Below are positions 34,267 to 45,335 of a stretch of DNA of 64,000 bases, one piece after another. Each line of letters opens with the position of its first letter. Position 1 is the stretch's first letter. Where the stretch lies: the NCBI GenBank assembly GCA_026545225.1, contig CM048846.1:33863501-33927500 (forward strand), read 5' to 3'. The notes under the pieces were generated by a model. The model was given only the letters and a program-made list of their open reading frames with translations. It did no database searches and had not been told where the DNA came from. Both the position numbers and the translations under genes were made by a program. The stretch comes from Cornus controversa (lineage: Eukaryota > Streptophyta > Magnoliopsida > Cornales > Cornaceae).

Positions 34267-37200
34267 TTAAAAGATTAGAGAAAGATCATGAATCTGTAGG
34301 TCCAAAAGCAAAAGACACTCTAAAAGGATGCCTTGCGCCACTTCATGTGAAGTCTTCTTAAAACCGAGATGTAATGCTGCATTTCGTTGACCCCAAATGG
34401 ACCAAATCACTGTGGGGAAGAGACATTTCAACATTTTACTCCGCATAGTATTTGAACTTGTGTGATGTAGGAACCAATCCAGTAAATGTGACATAGAGAG
34501 GAAGATAGGATAGGAGATATGAATAATATCGAAAATAAAATGCCATATCTCAACCGCGAATGCGCAGTGCACGAACACGTGATCCACCGTATCGGAACCA
34601 GCATAGCATGAATGACAAATGGACGGAATCTGGATCCCTCTCCTTTGCAAGTTAACGAATGACGGGATGGCATTGTGAAGCACTAGAGCTGTGGTAAACG
34701 AAGCTCTGATTCTACACTTACTCCACACCAGATTATACCAAGGAACCCGTGGCCCAGAAACACGGCTAGCATTCCAGATTGATTGAAACGAACATGACCC
34801 ATGCTTCCATTTTATGACATCTCGACCACCCCATATCCGAACTGACTGGAAATAGGCGATAACAGCCGGTGGGGCATCAGGAAGGTGCCACTGACCAGCC
34901 TCAATTATAGACGCAAGGTTTGCCTGCCTGTCAAAATCTCGACAAGACCTTCTGCCAAATTTTTGGAACATCATTAAACCATCGCACCAAGGGTCTGTTA
35001 ATAGACCAATTTGAGACCCATCACCAATCTTGTAAGAGATCTGCGTGATCATAAACTCTCGAGCCTGCAGAATACTTAATCAAATTGAAGACGAAGAGGT
35101 TTTCGGAATGCAAGACCAGAAACTTCCCTTAACATATCTTTTCTTGAACCAGTCAACCCATAATTTTTCTCCATTTGTGAGAAAATCCCACACCAGCATA
35201 CACTTGGCGGCAAAATCTAACTCCCCAATTTTTCGAATGCCAAAGCCACCTTCTGATTTTGGAAGGGTAATTTTAGACCATTTAAGAAAATGTAATTTGT
35301 GAACTGTGTCATCATGACCCCAAATAAAAGCTTTAATCTTTCTCTCAATGTGCAGTCTACAAGACCATGGAATCTTAAAACCAAATGCCCAATAGTAGAT
35401 AAAAGATAATACCACTGATTTAATCAATTCAATTCTTCCCGCTAGCGATAAATTCAGCGTATTCCAACTCGTTAATCTCGACGAAATTTTATCCATCAGA
35501 GGATTAAAATGAGATTTCTTAAGCACGGTATCATTTAAAGGCAAGCCCAAATACTGAAGAGGGAAAGTACCTCTTTTAAAAGGAAGAATTCGTTCCAAAG
35601 TTCTGGACCGCCTCACCGCCTTAGAGAAGATGATTTCACTCTTCTCTTTACTAGCATGAAGACCTGTATCAGTGGAAAATTTACGAAGAACAGCGAGCAG
35701 TCCCTGGGCAGTAGATACATCAGCTTTCACCACCACAAAAAGGTCATCAGCATAAAAAATATGGGAAAGTTTAATACCCGTTTTCTTTGCAACTTTAGAA
35801 AGGGCTATTGAACCATCAGCAACTGCCACATTCATCAAATTACTAAAATATTCCGTGACTAATGTAAAGAGCAAGGGGGACAGGGGACAACCCTGCCTAA
35901 GACCTCGTCCAGAATTAAAAAAACCCGCCGGCACACCATTTATAAGAAGCGAGAATTTAGGAGAAGTAATACAGGTTGTCACCCATTTTATCCACCGATC
36001 ACCAAAACCATGTAGCTTCAAAACATGCAGAATAAACGTCCAGGATATTGAATCATAAGCCTTCCTTAAGTCCACCTTCACTGCCATACTAGTTGCCCCC
36101 CGCTTGTGGTTAAAACCTCTCACCATATCTGAAGCCAACATTATGTTATCATGAATACGTCGCCCTTTAATAAAAGCTGATTGTTCAGGACCAATCAACT
36201 TATGTAAACAAGTCCCCATTCTATTTGCCATGACCTTAGAGATGATCTTATATAAAGTAGAACAAAGAGAAATAGGCCGATAATCTGACATCTTTAGGCC
36301 GTGGTCCTTCTTTGGGATTAGAGTAATAAGAGTACTGTTGACTGCTTGAGGAAGAGATGCTGTGAGGAAAAAAAATTTCACTGCTTGAATCACATCTTGC
36401 CCAACCACGTGCCAAAATTTCTGAAAAAACCGAGGAGGAAACCCATCCGCACCAGGAGCCTTATCCGGGCTCAACGCCATGACCACCCCTTTAATTTCTA
36501 CATGGTCAACTTCTCTCTCAAGACCCACTTTCTCATGCTCTTCTAACCTTCGTCTAACAGGACACAAATCTGATGAAGTAGATGGGGAGGCCTTATAAAG
36601 ATTCTCATAATATTGGACCAACCATTCTTTAACCACTACAGGATCTTCAGTATAACCTCCCTCCTCATTTAATAAGGATGTGATTGCATTTCTGGAGCGC
36701 CTCTGCTTAGTTTTTTGGTGAAAAAACTGAGTGCATCTATCATTCTCTTTAGTCCATGTCACCCGTGATTTTTGAGCCCATAGCATTTCTTCAAAACCAT
36801 ACATATTTTCCAAGTTAAACGAAGCCTCTTTCTCGGCTTGAAGTAAACTAGGATTTAAAGGCTCTGCCAACAACTGATGTTGTATGTCACCCAGCACCTT
36901 TCGAGCGTCCAAAATTTGTTGATTAAGATGGCCCTTCTTTTTATTCCACTCCGTCATATGATTCTTAAAAATACGTAGCTTCTTGAGGAGTTGATGTATA
37001 GGATTTCCAGTAACTGTAACTCCCCAGGACTCCAGAAGCAATGTCTCCACCTCCGGCATAAAACACCACATCTTTAGGAATTTAAAAGGTTTCGGACCAG
37101 AAGAACAGTTGGAAGCCCATTTTCCCACTAGTCCATAATGATCTGAAAGTGACGCCACCGACATAGAGAGTTTAGAATCTGTAAATTGGTTCAGCCACTC

Positions 37201-37815
37201 TGTATTTACAAGTCCCCTATCAAGTCTAGCACAGATCCTTTTGTGCAAAAATTGTTTATTTGACCAGGACCAAGCACCATTATTCACTGGCAAATCATCT
37301 AACCCCACCTCATTTAGCACATTATTGAACTCTTCAATCAAAGCCTGAGGAACACGATTACCACCCACCTTTTCAGCGTGGTATCGAACCATATTCCAGT
37401 CCCCAACAACCAACCATGGACCCGTGATGAGAGTCGATTGAGACTTCAAACTCTTCCAAAGCTCACGTCTCTCACTAACAGTGTTAGCTGCATATACAGC
37501 GGATATAGAACAGCACACCCCTCCAGACAAGACTTTGCAATTGACATGAACATGTTGCCCTTCCGAGTGTAAAACATCAACATTAAGGACTACAGGATTC
37601 CATCCCACCCAAATTCTACCCCCTGGATGAGCATTATAATTGGCAATCCAACTCCATCCAGGACATAGATTATGTGAAATTCTAGCAAAATTATATTCCT
37701 TTACTCGTGTTTCAACAAGAATGACCAGAACACATTTTTCAGAGGCAATCCAAAGCTTTACCTCTCTCTGCATATGAGGCCGATTTAGACCCCGAACATT
37801 CCAGCACCCTATCAT
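34267..37815 (-). pseudogene. E7 ORF2: endonuclease, reverse transcriptase, zinc-binding C-terminus (one stop)
   Basis: The frame of about 1182 codons starts at ATG 37815 and has one in-frame TGA (35080-35082, codon 912). The AP-type endonuclease occupies residues 1-230: WNVRGLN, Glu35 in LVETRV, GDWN at 138-141, SDH at 224-226. RT covers about 440-760: DKAPGADGF, DYRPISLC, KVDLRKAYDSISW, GLRQGCPLSPLLF and the catalytic YADD at 688-691. After the stop comes the zinc-binding RT-associated domain (FTTALVLHNAIPSFVNLQRRG, then CHSCY...H...C). The TGA could be a CGA change. ORF2 nicks target DNA and primes cDNA synthesis on it; the stop removes the last fifth here. Confidence 0.93.
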
Positions 37816-39245
37816 TGAGAATTGGCAGATGGAATAGCTCCACCAGCAAGTTTACTTCTAGTAACCCGCAACACCGGTTCTGTACCCTCCTTCTTTTTCT
37901 TTTTTCCTTTATCCACCAATTTAGAGTCCACTCCAATAGGCTGAGGAGAAACCCGAGTCGTAGGAGAATCCCCACCACTTAAAGACTCAACCTCCTGCAT
38001 CACAGCAGTATTCCTAGAGGAACCACCATGCTGCTTAGCTACAGCAGTACCGCCATTGAAACCAGATTTTTGAACTCCTCTGGATGGTAGAGATCCTGGA
38101 GTCGTAACCAGAGTAGGAGCTGAACCAACAAATTCTCTAGCCCGTTGAAGCACATCTTGAACAGGTGATGAAGACATATTAGCAGCCTGTGGATATTCAA
38201 CAGATTCTGCAGGCCTCTGAACCACATCCTGCCCAATTACATGTGAAGAGGAAGAACTATCGCTCATTGGGATAACCTTCTGTCCAGTAGGCATAGATAT
38301 CTCAGCATCCAGGTTCAGAACAGGCAACCCACCTTCATCTACATTAGCCAAAACTGCAAAAGAATTCTTTGCATGCTTTGCATCACCCGGCCCTGGCCCC
38401 TGAGTTTTCTCGTCATTTTGCTGTTGAGGACGGAGCCGTCTATTAGCCTTAACAACCCATTTCCCGACCCCGTTCTTTGTTGGTTTTTGCAAATATTTCT
38501 GTGGACATTTATCAACCAGGTGGTCTACACGTTTACAATATGAGCAGACCTGAGGTTTCCATTCATACTGAAAATAAATTGTGCAATCAATCCCATGGAA
38601 ATCCACCACCATCGTTTCAGGTAAGTCTTCATGGACATCAACTTCCACCATGACTCTAACATACTGTCCTCTGTCTCTAGAAACGGAGGGATCATCCATA
38701 TAAATAGGCTTAGAAAATTGGGAACATACCTTCGATATCACCGTAGAATTCCTGCAATGGATAGGTAAATCAAAAATCCGCAACCATATAGGAACCGACC
38801 CAAGGATTTCTTTCTCAAGATTTACATTTGTACTCCACTTCTTCAATATGATCGGGCGTCCCTCAAAAGTGTGGACTCGCTTTAAAATCTTCTGCATATC
38901 TGCCTCCCTGTCGAAGCGAACCAAAAAGAAACCCTCTTTCAAATATACAAGAGTAATATCTGAGCTCCATCTGCGTTCAATGAAAGTTTTGAAAAAGGGA
39001 TAATAAGGCTTCTTTCCCATGACATATCCAATCACGGAATGTTGCCAATAATCGATTTCATCAGTGACATCCTCTAACTGAATACTAACTTTCGTTGCAC
39101 GTAAACCTTCATGATACTGTAAATTCTGAAAAGAAGAATCCGTGGCGCTCTCAAAGAGATTTCGCCAAGAGGTGCGTGATGGCGACTCAGGTCGGCTAGA
39201 AGAAACTACCGGATTACCGTCAGAGGAGGGCTGTGCCCCCTCCAT
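37812..39245 (-). CDS. E7 ORF1: RNA-binding protein with DUF4283-like domain and zinc knuckle
   Basis: The ORF has 477 codons, starting at ATG 39245. Residues about 50-200 fit the DUF4283 region of plant LINE ORF1 proteins (VIGYVMGKKPYYPFFKTFI, GFFLVRFDREADMQKIL, VPIWLRIFDLPIHC). A CCHC knuckle follows at C234, C237, H242 and C247 within CSYCKRVDHLVDKC. The rest is a Ser/Pro-rich, low-complexity tail with a basic Lys run near the end (DKGKKKKKEG). ORF1 proteins bind LINE RNA and form the particle with ORF2. The stop overlaps the ORF2 start in ATGA (37812-37815). No interruption is seen. Confidence 0.92.
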   Translation of the reverse strand: MEGAQPSSDGNPVVSSSRPESPSRTSWRNLFESATDSSFQNLQYHEGLRATKVSIQLEDVTDEIDYWQHSVIGYVMGKKPYYPFFKTFIERRWSSDITLVYLKEGFFLVRFDREADMQKILKRVHTFEGRPIILKKWSTNVNLEKEILGSVPIWLRIFDLPIHCRNSTVISKVCSQFSKPIYMDDPSVSRDRGQYVRVMVEVDVHEDLPETMVVDFHGIDCTIYFQYEWKPQVCSYCKRVDHLVDKCPQKYLQKPTKNGVGKWVVKANRRLRPQQQNDEKTQGPGPGDAKHAKNSFAVLANVDEGGLPVLNLDAEISMPTGQKVIPMSDSSSSSHVIGQDVVQRPAESVEYPQAANMSSSPVQDVLQRAREFVGSAPTLVTTPGSLPSRGVQKSGFNGGTAVAKQHGGSSRNTAVMQEVESLSGGDSPTTRVSPQPIGVDSKLVDKGKKKKKEGTEPVLRVTRSKLAGGAIPSANSQ

Positions 39246-40522
39246 GTGGAGGTGCCGTCGACTTCACGCAAAGTGCACAAACCCTAACCCTAAAAGAAAA
39301 AGCCTAGCTAGTTCTTTCTCCTTTTCATTTGCTTTTACTCCAGAAGTCTTATTTTCGAGCCTCAAATCGACATAATTCTCGCGTTGGGTTGAAGGAAATT
39401 TGATTCTGCACACTTTTGTATTTCACGAAAATTCCGTAAATCGGACTTCTAGTGGGTCAAAAGTTGGGCCGAAGTCAGCAGAAAAAACCCACCTGATTAG
39501 TGCTGCGGGAAACCCTAATTTATTCCTAATTGGATTAGGACTTTGGTGTATTCTCTTGGGGAATAAAGTGAAGACTTGGAGGCAAAGTTGAGGGGGATTG
39601 GAGAGCTTACACAGAGATTGGAGAGTCTGAGAGGGCTGAGAAGAGAACAGAAACATATTGCAGAGCCATTGGAGAACATAGTCATACGCATAATTCATGA
39701 AGATGATGCCTTCTTCCTCAACAGTTGAAGCTTCTTCTTCTACCATGAGCGGCTAGTTCATCCACTAGGGTTTTGATGTAGCCCTAACAAAGCATCAATG
39801 GTTTGATTGTTTTAATTATTAGGGACCTTTATATACATGCATAGATTGTGTAATTGTGAGGATTCTTATTATAGAATTGAGCAATAAAAGTCTTGTAAAT
39901 TCAATCTCAATGATTTCTTATCTTGTCTTAGATATTTAGTTGTTGTTATTGAACTCAATCCCTCTTGTTTTTTATGATCATGAGAGAGATTATTACACAA
40001 TGGTAATCACTGAATATATTGTTATGAGCTTTGATGGATTATGCCTAGAGAAGATGAACCATACGGCACCCTAGATTAGAGTAGTTAGGCAGATGACCCA
40101 TGCCAATCGAAGATAGTCCATGGCTTGGCCTTAATCATATGTTATCTTCTTGACGGATGAAGGTGAGCTTGTAGCCACCGACACCACTTATGCATGATGT
40201 AATTCCCCTATAGTTGATTCAATTGACCATTGATTGTGGAGTTAGTGGTGAAGTCAAACACCCTAGGTTTCTCTCTTATTATCTTCACTATGTTGTTTAC
40301 ATTGATTTATTTTATTTTATCTTTTTAATTAGTTTAAAAATCAGAATTCTTTTCTTATAAATTTAATTAGAATTAGTTCCGTATTCCAACTCATCAGACC
40401 ATAATCCCTGAGGTACGATACCCCTTTCGATAGCCCTATTCTGCAAGGAATTCGTTCTATTGCGAAGTGTGAAATTTTTTAATTGGTATACTTTTTGAGT
40501 CACTCACACACGAATCAATTTT

Positions 40523-40540
40523 TGGCGCCGTTGCCGGGGA
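40523..40540 (+). other. E6 primer binding site, tRNA-Asp type
   Basis: tggcgccgttgccgggga, five bases inside the 5' LTR and identical to the E1 site. Confidence 0.92.
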
Positions 40541-40796
40541 TTATCTATTTGATTGATTGGATTGTACAGAATAAATTATAATTGAATTTTTAGTTTAGGA
40601 ATTTTTTTTTTAATTTTTATATTTTTCTTTTAATTTTGTTTTTGTTTTATTTTTAGATACTAACTTGTTTTATTTTTATTTTTATTTTTTTTATAATTTT
40701 TATATTTGTTACTAATTTGTATTATTTTATTTTTGTTTTCTTTTGAGGGACTTCAATCACCATACCATTGAGCAAGAGGAAGAAATTATTGATGTC
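40541..40796 (+). other. E6 5' leader
   Basis: Very T-rich (tttttatttttatttt blocks) and non-coding. It runs up to the gag ATG at 40797 (GTC ATG GCT GGT). Confidence 0.55.
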
Positions 40797-43238
40797 ATGG
40801 CTGGTGTGCGTGATAACAATGAGGACAACAATATTGTGCCTAATGTTGTTGTGGAGAGGGCGCGTTTACTCAGAGATTACTATGTCCCAGAGACATACAA
40901 TTCGCCAGTTGAATTTCAACTGCCTAATGTGACTGCACAGAGCTATGAGATCAAGCCCAGTATCATTCAGATGTTGCCATCCTACTTCGGGATGACTGAT
41001 GAAGATCCATACAAGCACTTAGATGATTTTATAGAAGTTTGCTCAACAACAAAAATTCATAACTTCTCTGAAGATGCTTTCAGGATGCGACTCTTTCCAT
41101 TCTCTCTAAAGGAGAAGGCCAAGTATTGGTTCAGATCTCTACCGGCATGCTTTATCACTACATGGACTCAAATGCAAAGTGAGTTCTTGAAGAAATATTT
41201 TCCGATAGGGAGGACCAATCAATTCAGACATGATATCACTGGTTTCTCTCAATTTGAGGGGGAACAATTCTATGAGACATGGGAGAGATTCAAGGACCTT
41301 CTTAGGAAGTGTCCTCATCACCAAGTTCTAAAGTGGCAGTTAGTGCAGTGTTTCTATGAGGGGCTAACAGAGAGTAACAGACAGATGGTGGATGCATCAT
41401 GTGGGGGTAATTTCATGTTAAAAAGGGAAGATGAAGCATAGACTTTGTTCGAGAACCTTAGTGACAATTCTTTACAACGTGTGTCTTCATCTCGTTCGAG
41501 CAGACCATCCAATACAAAGAGGATAGTTGATATTTTTGATATTGATTCTACATATGCTATGTCTACCATTGTAGATGCTGTGGCACAAAGAATGGTGCAA
41601 CTCATGGCGGCTGGTCAAGTTCCTAATCCATCTTCATATCCTCCTATGTTTGAGCTATGTAATTTTTGCTCAAGTCCTCTGCACCATGTGAATAATTGCC
41701 CTTCACTTGGGCAGTTTGTCGATCTTCCACAAGGACAAGGGGCAGCAATACAGCCCACTTTTCAGCCTCAAAACTGTGTGCCTCCACAACCATATGAAGC
41801 ACAAGTTCCTATGCCACCAAAGAGTTCGGCTCTTGAAGATAAGATGATGATTGCCCTAGCAAAACTTGATAAGCTTGACTCTATTGCTGAAGTACTTCAA
41901 TCCACTGCTCAATTGGTACAATTTCATTCTCAATCGATTGCCAAACTGGAATCTCAGTTTGGACAACTTGCTAATGCCTTGAGTAAAAGAGAAGAGGAAA
42001 AGTTACCAAGTCAACCCATTGCCAATCCTAGAGGGATGCATGATTCTTTGAGCAACCCACATCTTGAGGAGGTTCAAGCCATCACCACTTTGAGAAGTGG
42101 AAAATTAAGTGATAACAAGGTGGGGGAGAAGAAGCATGATCAAGAAGAGGTGCTCATGAGTCCAATTGCTGAAAATTTATATGAGCCCAAGGCTCCTTTC
42201 CCACAACGGTTACAAGAAACATCCAAATTGGGGAAACAAGGGGACAAGTTACATGACATGATGGAGGTGTTTCGACAAGTGAAGATTAATATACCACTCC
42301 TTGATGCCATCAAACAGATTCCTCCTTATGCCAAATTCTTGAAGGACTTGTGCACTCAGAAAAGGAGATCAATGAGCCATGTGCCAAAGAAAGTGATGCT
42401 GCCACAACAAGTGAGTTTTATAATTCAGCAGTGCACTCCTCCCAAGTACAAAGATCCTGGTGCTCCAACTATCTCATGCATCATTGGAGAGCACCATGTT
42501 GATAAAGCTCTTCTGGATTTAGGTGCAAGTGTGAATTTATTGCCTTACTCGGTTTACCTATAGTCGGGTTTGGGAGAATTAAAGCCTACCACGATGGTTT
42601 TACAGTTTGAAAATAGATCAACCAAACAACCTCGTGGGATCATTGAAGATGTTATCATCAAGGTAGATAAATTCTATTTTCCAGTGGACTTCATTGTTCT
42701 AGATACCGAGCCAGTGCATAATCCGAAGAGGCACATTCCAGTCATCCTTGGTCGTCCATTTCTAGCTACTGCTAATGCTCGTGTTAATTGTAGAGCGGGG
42801 ATCATAGATATATCATTTGGCAACATGAAGGTAAAATTGAATATTTTTAATGCCATTGAACAGCCTCCAGATGAGAGTGAGTGTTTCTTCATGGATGAAA
42901 TTGGTGATTGTGTGGAAGAAATTGCCCCGTTTGCTCTATCTCAAGATGATGTGAAGTCCATCGCGGGGGTGAATGATATGCTTGAGTTAGTGGCCATGAA
43001 AGATAAGCCACCTTGGAAGATTCCGATTGACCCATTTTCTTCTCTTTCTAGCACTCCTCTAGTGCCATCATTGGAGTCTCTTCCATGGTTTGAATTGAAT
43101 TCAAGGCAAGGATGGCGAAGAGATGTGTTTTTCGAAGCCAATGAGACCATTCCGGTTACTTTGAGTTTGGCACAAGGAAGTGAGGATCATATAGAGGGGA
43201 TGATGTTAAATCTCCCCAAGCGATGTGGCATTGGGTGA
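40797..43238 (+). pseudogene. gag: E6 Gag and protease, two in-frame stops, Pol missing
   Basis: One frame starts at ATG 40797. The Gag domain has YWFRSLPACFITTWTQMQ and EFLKKYFPIGRTNQFRHDITGF. A first stop TAG (41439-41441) replaces the Trp found in E1 at EAWKLF. A CCHC knuckle follows (LCNFCSSPLHHVNNC). The aspartic protease motif DLGASVNLLP precedes a second TAG (42561-42563) where E1 has Gln in YQQLG. The frame continues through QPRGIIEDVIIKVDKFYFP and HIPVILGRPFLATANA and ends at 43238 before any RT motif. The proteins could only be made by readthrough; RT must come from another element. Confidence 0.92.
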
Positions 43239-43568
43239 ACTTTCAATTGAAGTCGATGATCGTCTCCTACGGACGTTAAATTGTAGGGGTTGTATGTATT
43301 TCTATCCTTTAATTTCTTTAGTTTTCTTTCTTTTAATTTTTAGTTCATGTTTTCTTAGTTTTTCTTTCAATATTAGGTGTGTTTTAATGTATTTTCTTTG
43401 AGGTTTTGATGTCTTAGTTGCTTCCGAGTGATATTGGGAGGTGTGTAGGGGTATTTGGACCCAAAACAAGCGAAAAAAGGCCCTCTCGGTCGACCTTGGG
43501 CGATAGACACTCTTAAAAATGACCTTACGGTCGATCTTGGGCGATGGACAGCCCAGTTCGGACAAGTA

Positions 43569-43690
43569 GGGGCGATCGATCGCCCCCCTGTAGGGGGATC
43601 GATCGCCCAAAAAAAAAAAAAAATTTTTTTGAAAAATTTTTCCCAGGTGGGCGATCGATCGCCCAAGCCTAGGGGGATCGATCGCCCAAT
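43569..43690. repeat. GGGCGATCGATCGCCC palindrome cluster in E6
   Basis: Four units occur: a perfect 18-bp palindrome ggggcgatcgatcgcccc at 43569-43586, gggggatcgatcgccc near 43593-43608, a perfect 16-bp gggcgatcgatcgccc at 43649-43664, and gggggatcgatcgccc near 43672-43687. Two degenerate ggtcga.cttgggcgat copies lie upstream (about 43487 and 43530). Confidence 0.93.
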
Positions 43691-45322
43691 CAAAAAAAAA
43701 AAAAAAAAATTTAAAAAAAAAAATATATATATTTTTTTAATTTTTTTTTTCTCTTTCCCCTATCCTTTGTATTCAATGATTTTTGATCATTTTATTATAT
43801 TTTCTTTTATTTTATTTATTTTTATTTTTCTTTCCCCTATTTTCACTTGGTCTTGGGGTATAGTGGTTTGTTTTGACAGGTTCTAACATCCAAGTTTGGG
43901 GGTGTGCTTTCATTGCCTTCATGCTGATGATGTACTCTATTTTCTTTTAACTACTCCGGATTTCTGGTAACATCGTTCTTACTCTTCTCTATGCTTTAAT
44001 TGGGTGTACATTGAGGACAATGTACAGTTTAAGTTTGGGGGTGAGGCGATGCCTATTTGATTGCTTTAATGCAATATGGGGGAAAATTTGTGTGAAATTA
44101 TTTTTGTATTAGGATTTTATTTTATTTTATTTTTTCTTAATTTGTTTTTTATTTTATTTTGTTTTGTTTTTAGATAGAATGTTTTGACATTATTCAAGGG
44201 ATTAATACCTTATGTAGGTGCATAACTTGCAATTTTTTAGTATGTTTTAAATTTTTGGAAACTATGGTTTAAATTAAGTGATTTTAATCATAGTTTGCAA
44301 TAACATGTTTTGTGGTGATTAATTTTAGTTTCCTTACATGCACAGACACACTAGCAGAATTTTGTGGGGTATAAACTTTGGTTTTGAGTTATTGAGTTAC
44401 ATATGCTTGATATTAATTAGTATCTCTTGAGAATGAGTACCGATGATGTGTTATACTTGACTTCAATGAAAAAAAAAGAAAGAAAGAAAAGAAGTGAAAA
44501 AAGAAAGAAAAAAAAGTGATGAATAAGCAAATCAATTTGATCCTTTTCATGAGTAACCGGGCCTCTATGCCTCAGGAAGCACGGAGTGTTCGCGTCAAAA
44601 GTGAAAGGGTGAGAAAAGAAGAGCATTGGTTGTCTTGATTTGTAGCCTGACTGATTCGAGTAATTAGGTCTTCAGGGTATCTCAAAGCCTAGTGCCCTAA
44701 AGCCATCTGGTTTGGGAGTCACTGACTGAAAGCTTGCTACATGGATCTTTCAGAAAGCTTAATAAATTAAGACATTGCACAACCAATAAAGCAATGAAAA
44801 AAAAAGGAATGAAAAGAAAAAATGATGAAAAAGTCATGTATGCATGTTGGGAAGTATGAGTTCAATAAGGGGAGCTACTGAGTTGAAGGGGTATGTGCCT
44901 TAATATATTCAGAACTTGGTTATGCTACATAAGATGATTGCTAGTTCACTTTACACGAGGGAGCTAGAGTTGATTATTTTGAGATATGTTGATGTGAATT
45001 ATGCATGGGGACCATTGATTTGAATTATAGAATTTGAAAGTTTGAAATTATTCTTGAATGCAAGTTTGTAACTATATATTGTAATCTTCTTCTTGAATTA
45101 ATGTTCAAACAGAATTTTGAATGTTTGTGAGTAACATTTCTGGAAACCCTCACGAGACTATACTCGTCCACTAGGGGAAACCTAGGGGTTTAAAGGCTTG
45201 TTGCATATGCTAAATGCAATCGTTTCTCCCACGAAAGTGGAGTTGGGGTAGTTTAGTTAGTATTTGTTAGTTTCTTTGTTTTAGTTTTGTTTTATTCTAT
45301 TGCTAAGGGACTAGCAATATGT

Positions 45323-45335
45323 AAGTTTGGGGGTG
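45323..45335 (+). other. E6 polypurine tract
   Basis: aagtttgggggtg directly before the 3' LTR and the same as in E1; the preceding gactagcaatatgt is also shared. Confidence 0.85.

Larger units (their letters stand above)
34127..39340 (-). mobile_element. E7: full-length L1-like LINE
   Basis: This minus-strand non-LTR retrotransposon has two ORFs, a 3' T/A tail (a short T run at 34123-34132 on the plus strand) and a 15-bp target duplication (34112-34126 and 39341-39355). It is 5.2 kb. The 5' leader is only about 95 bp (39246-39340). Both ORFs are nearly intact, with a single stop in ORF2. It sits in the 5' LTR of E6 and so is younger than E6. Confidence 0.93.
33896..40517 (+). repeat. E6 left (5') LTR, interrupted by LINE E7
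   Basis: LTR sequence occupies 33896-34126 and 39356-40517. Against the right LTR it lacks 120 bp (45550-45669), so 34109 joins directly to the base matching 45670. The LINE sits 17 bp further on. Without the LINE it is 1393 bp against 1515 bp. ORFs here, for example 39746-39423, recur in the right LTR and are not genes. Confidence 0.93.
43239..45335 (+). other. E6 3' non-coding region
   Basis: No coding sequence; RT, integrase and third ORF are absent. It contains the palindrome cluster (next entry), A/T homopolymers, and two extra copies of aagtttgggggtg at about 43901 and 44032. The second is preceded by acattgaggacaatgt at about 44008. A Lys-codon-like aaagaaagaaa tract at 44467-44517 is low complexity. 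The proper polypurine tract ends at 45335. Confidence 0.7.

Noticed and set aside
39423..39746. 107-codon minus-strand ORF (also 45754-46077)
   Set aside because: Present in both E6 LTRs, so it is LTR sequence; no domain.
43373..43886. ORFs over the palindrome cluster in E6
   Set aside because: They consist of repeated IDRP/RSIA-like words from the palindromes and of Lys/Phe homopolymers.
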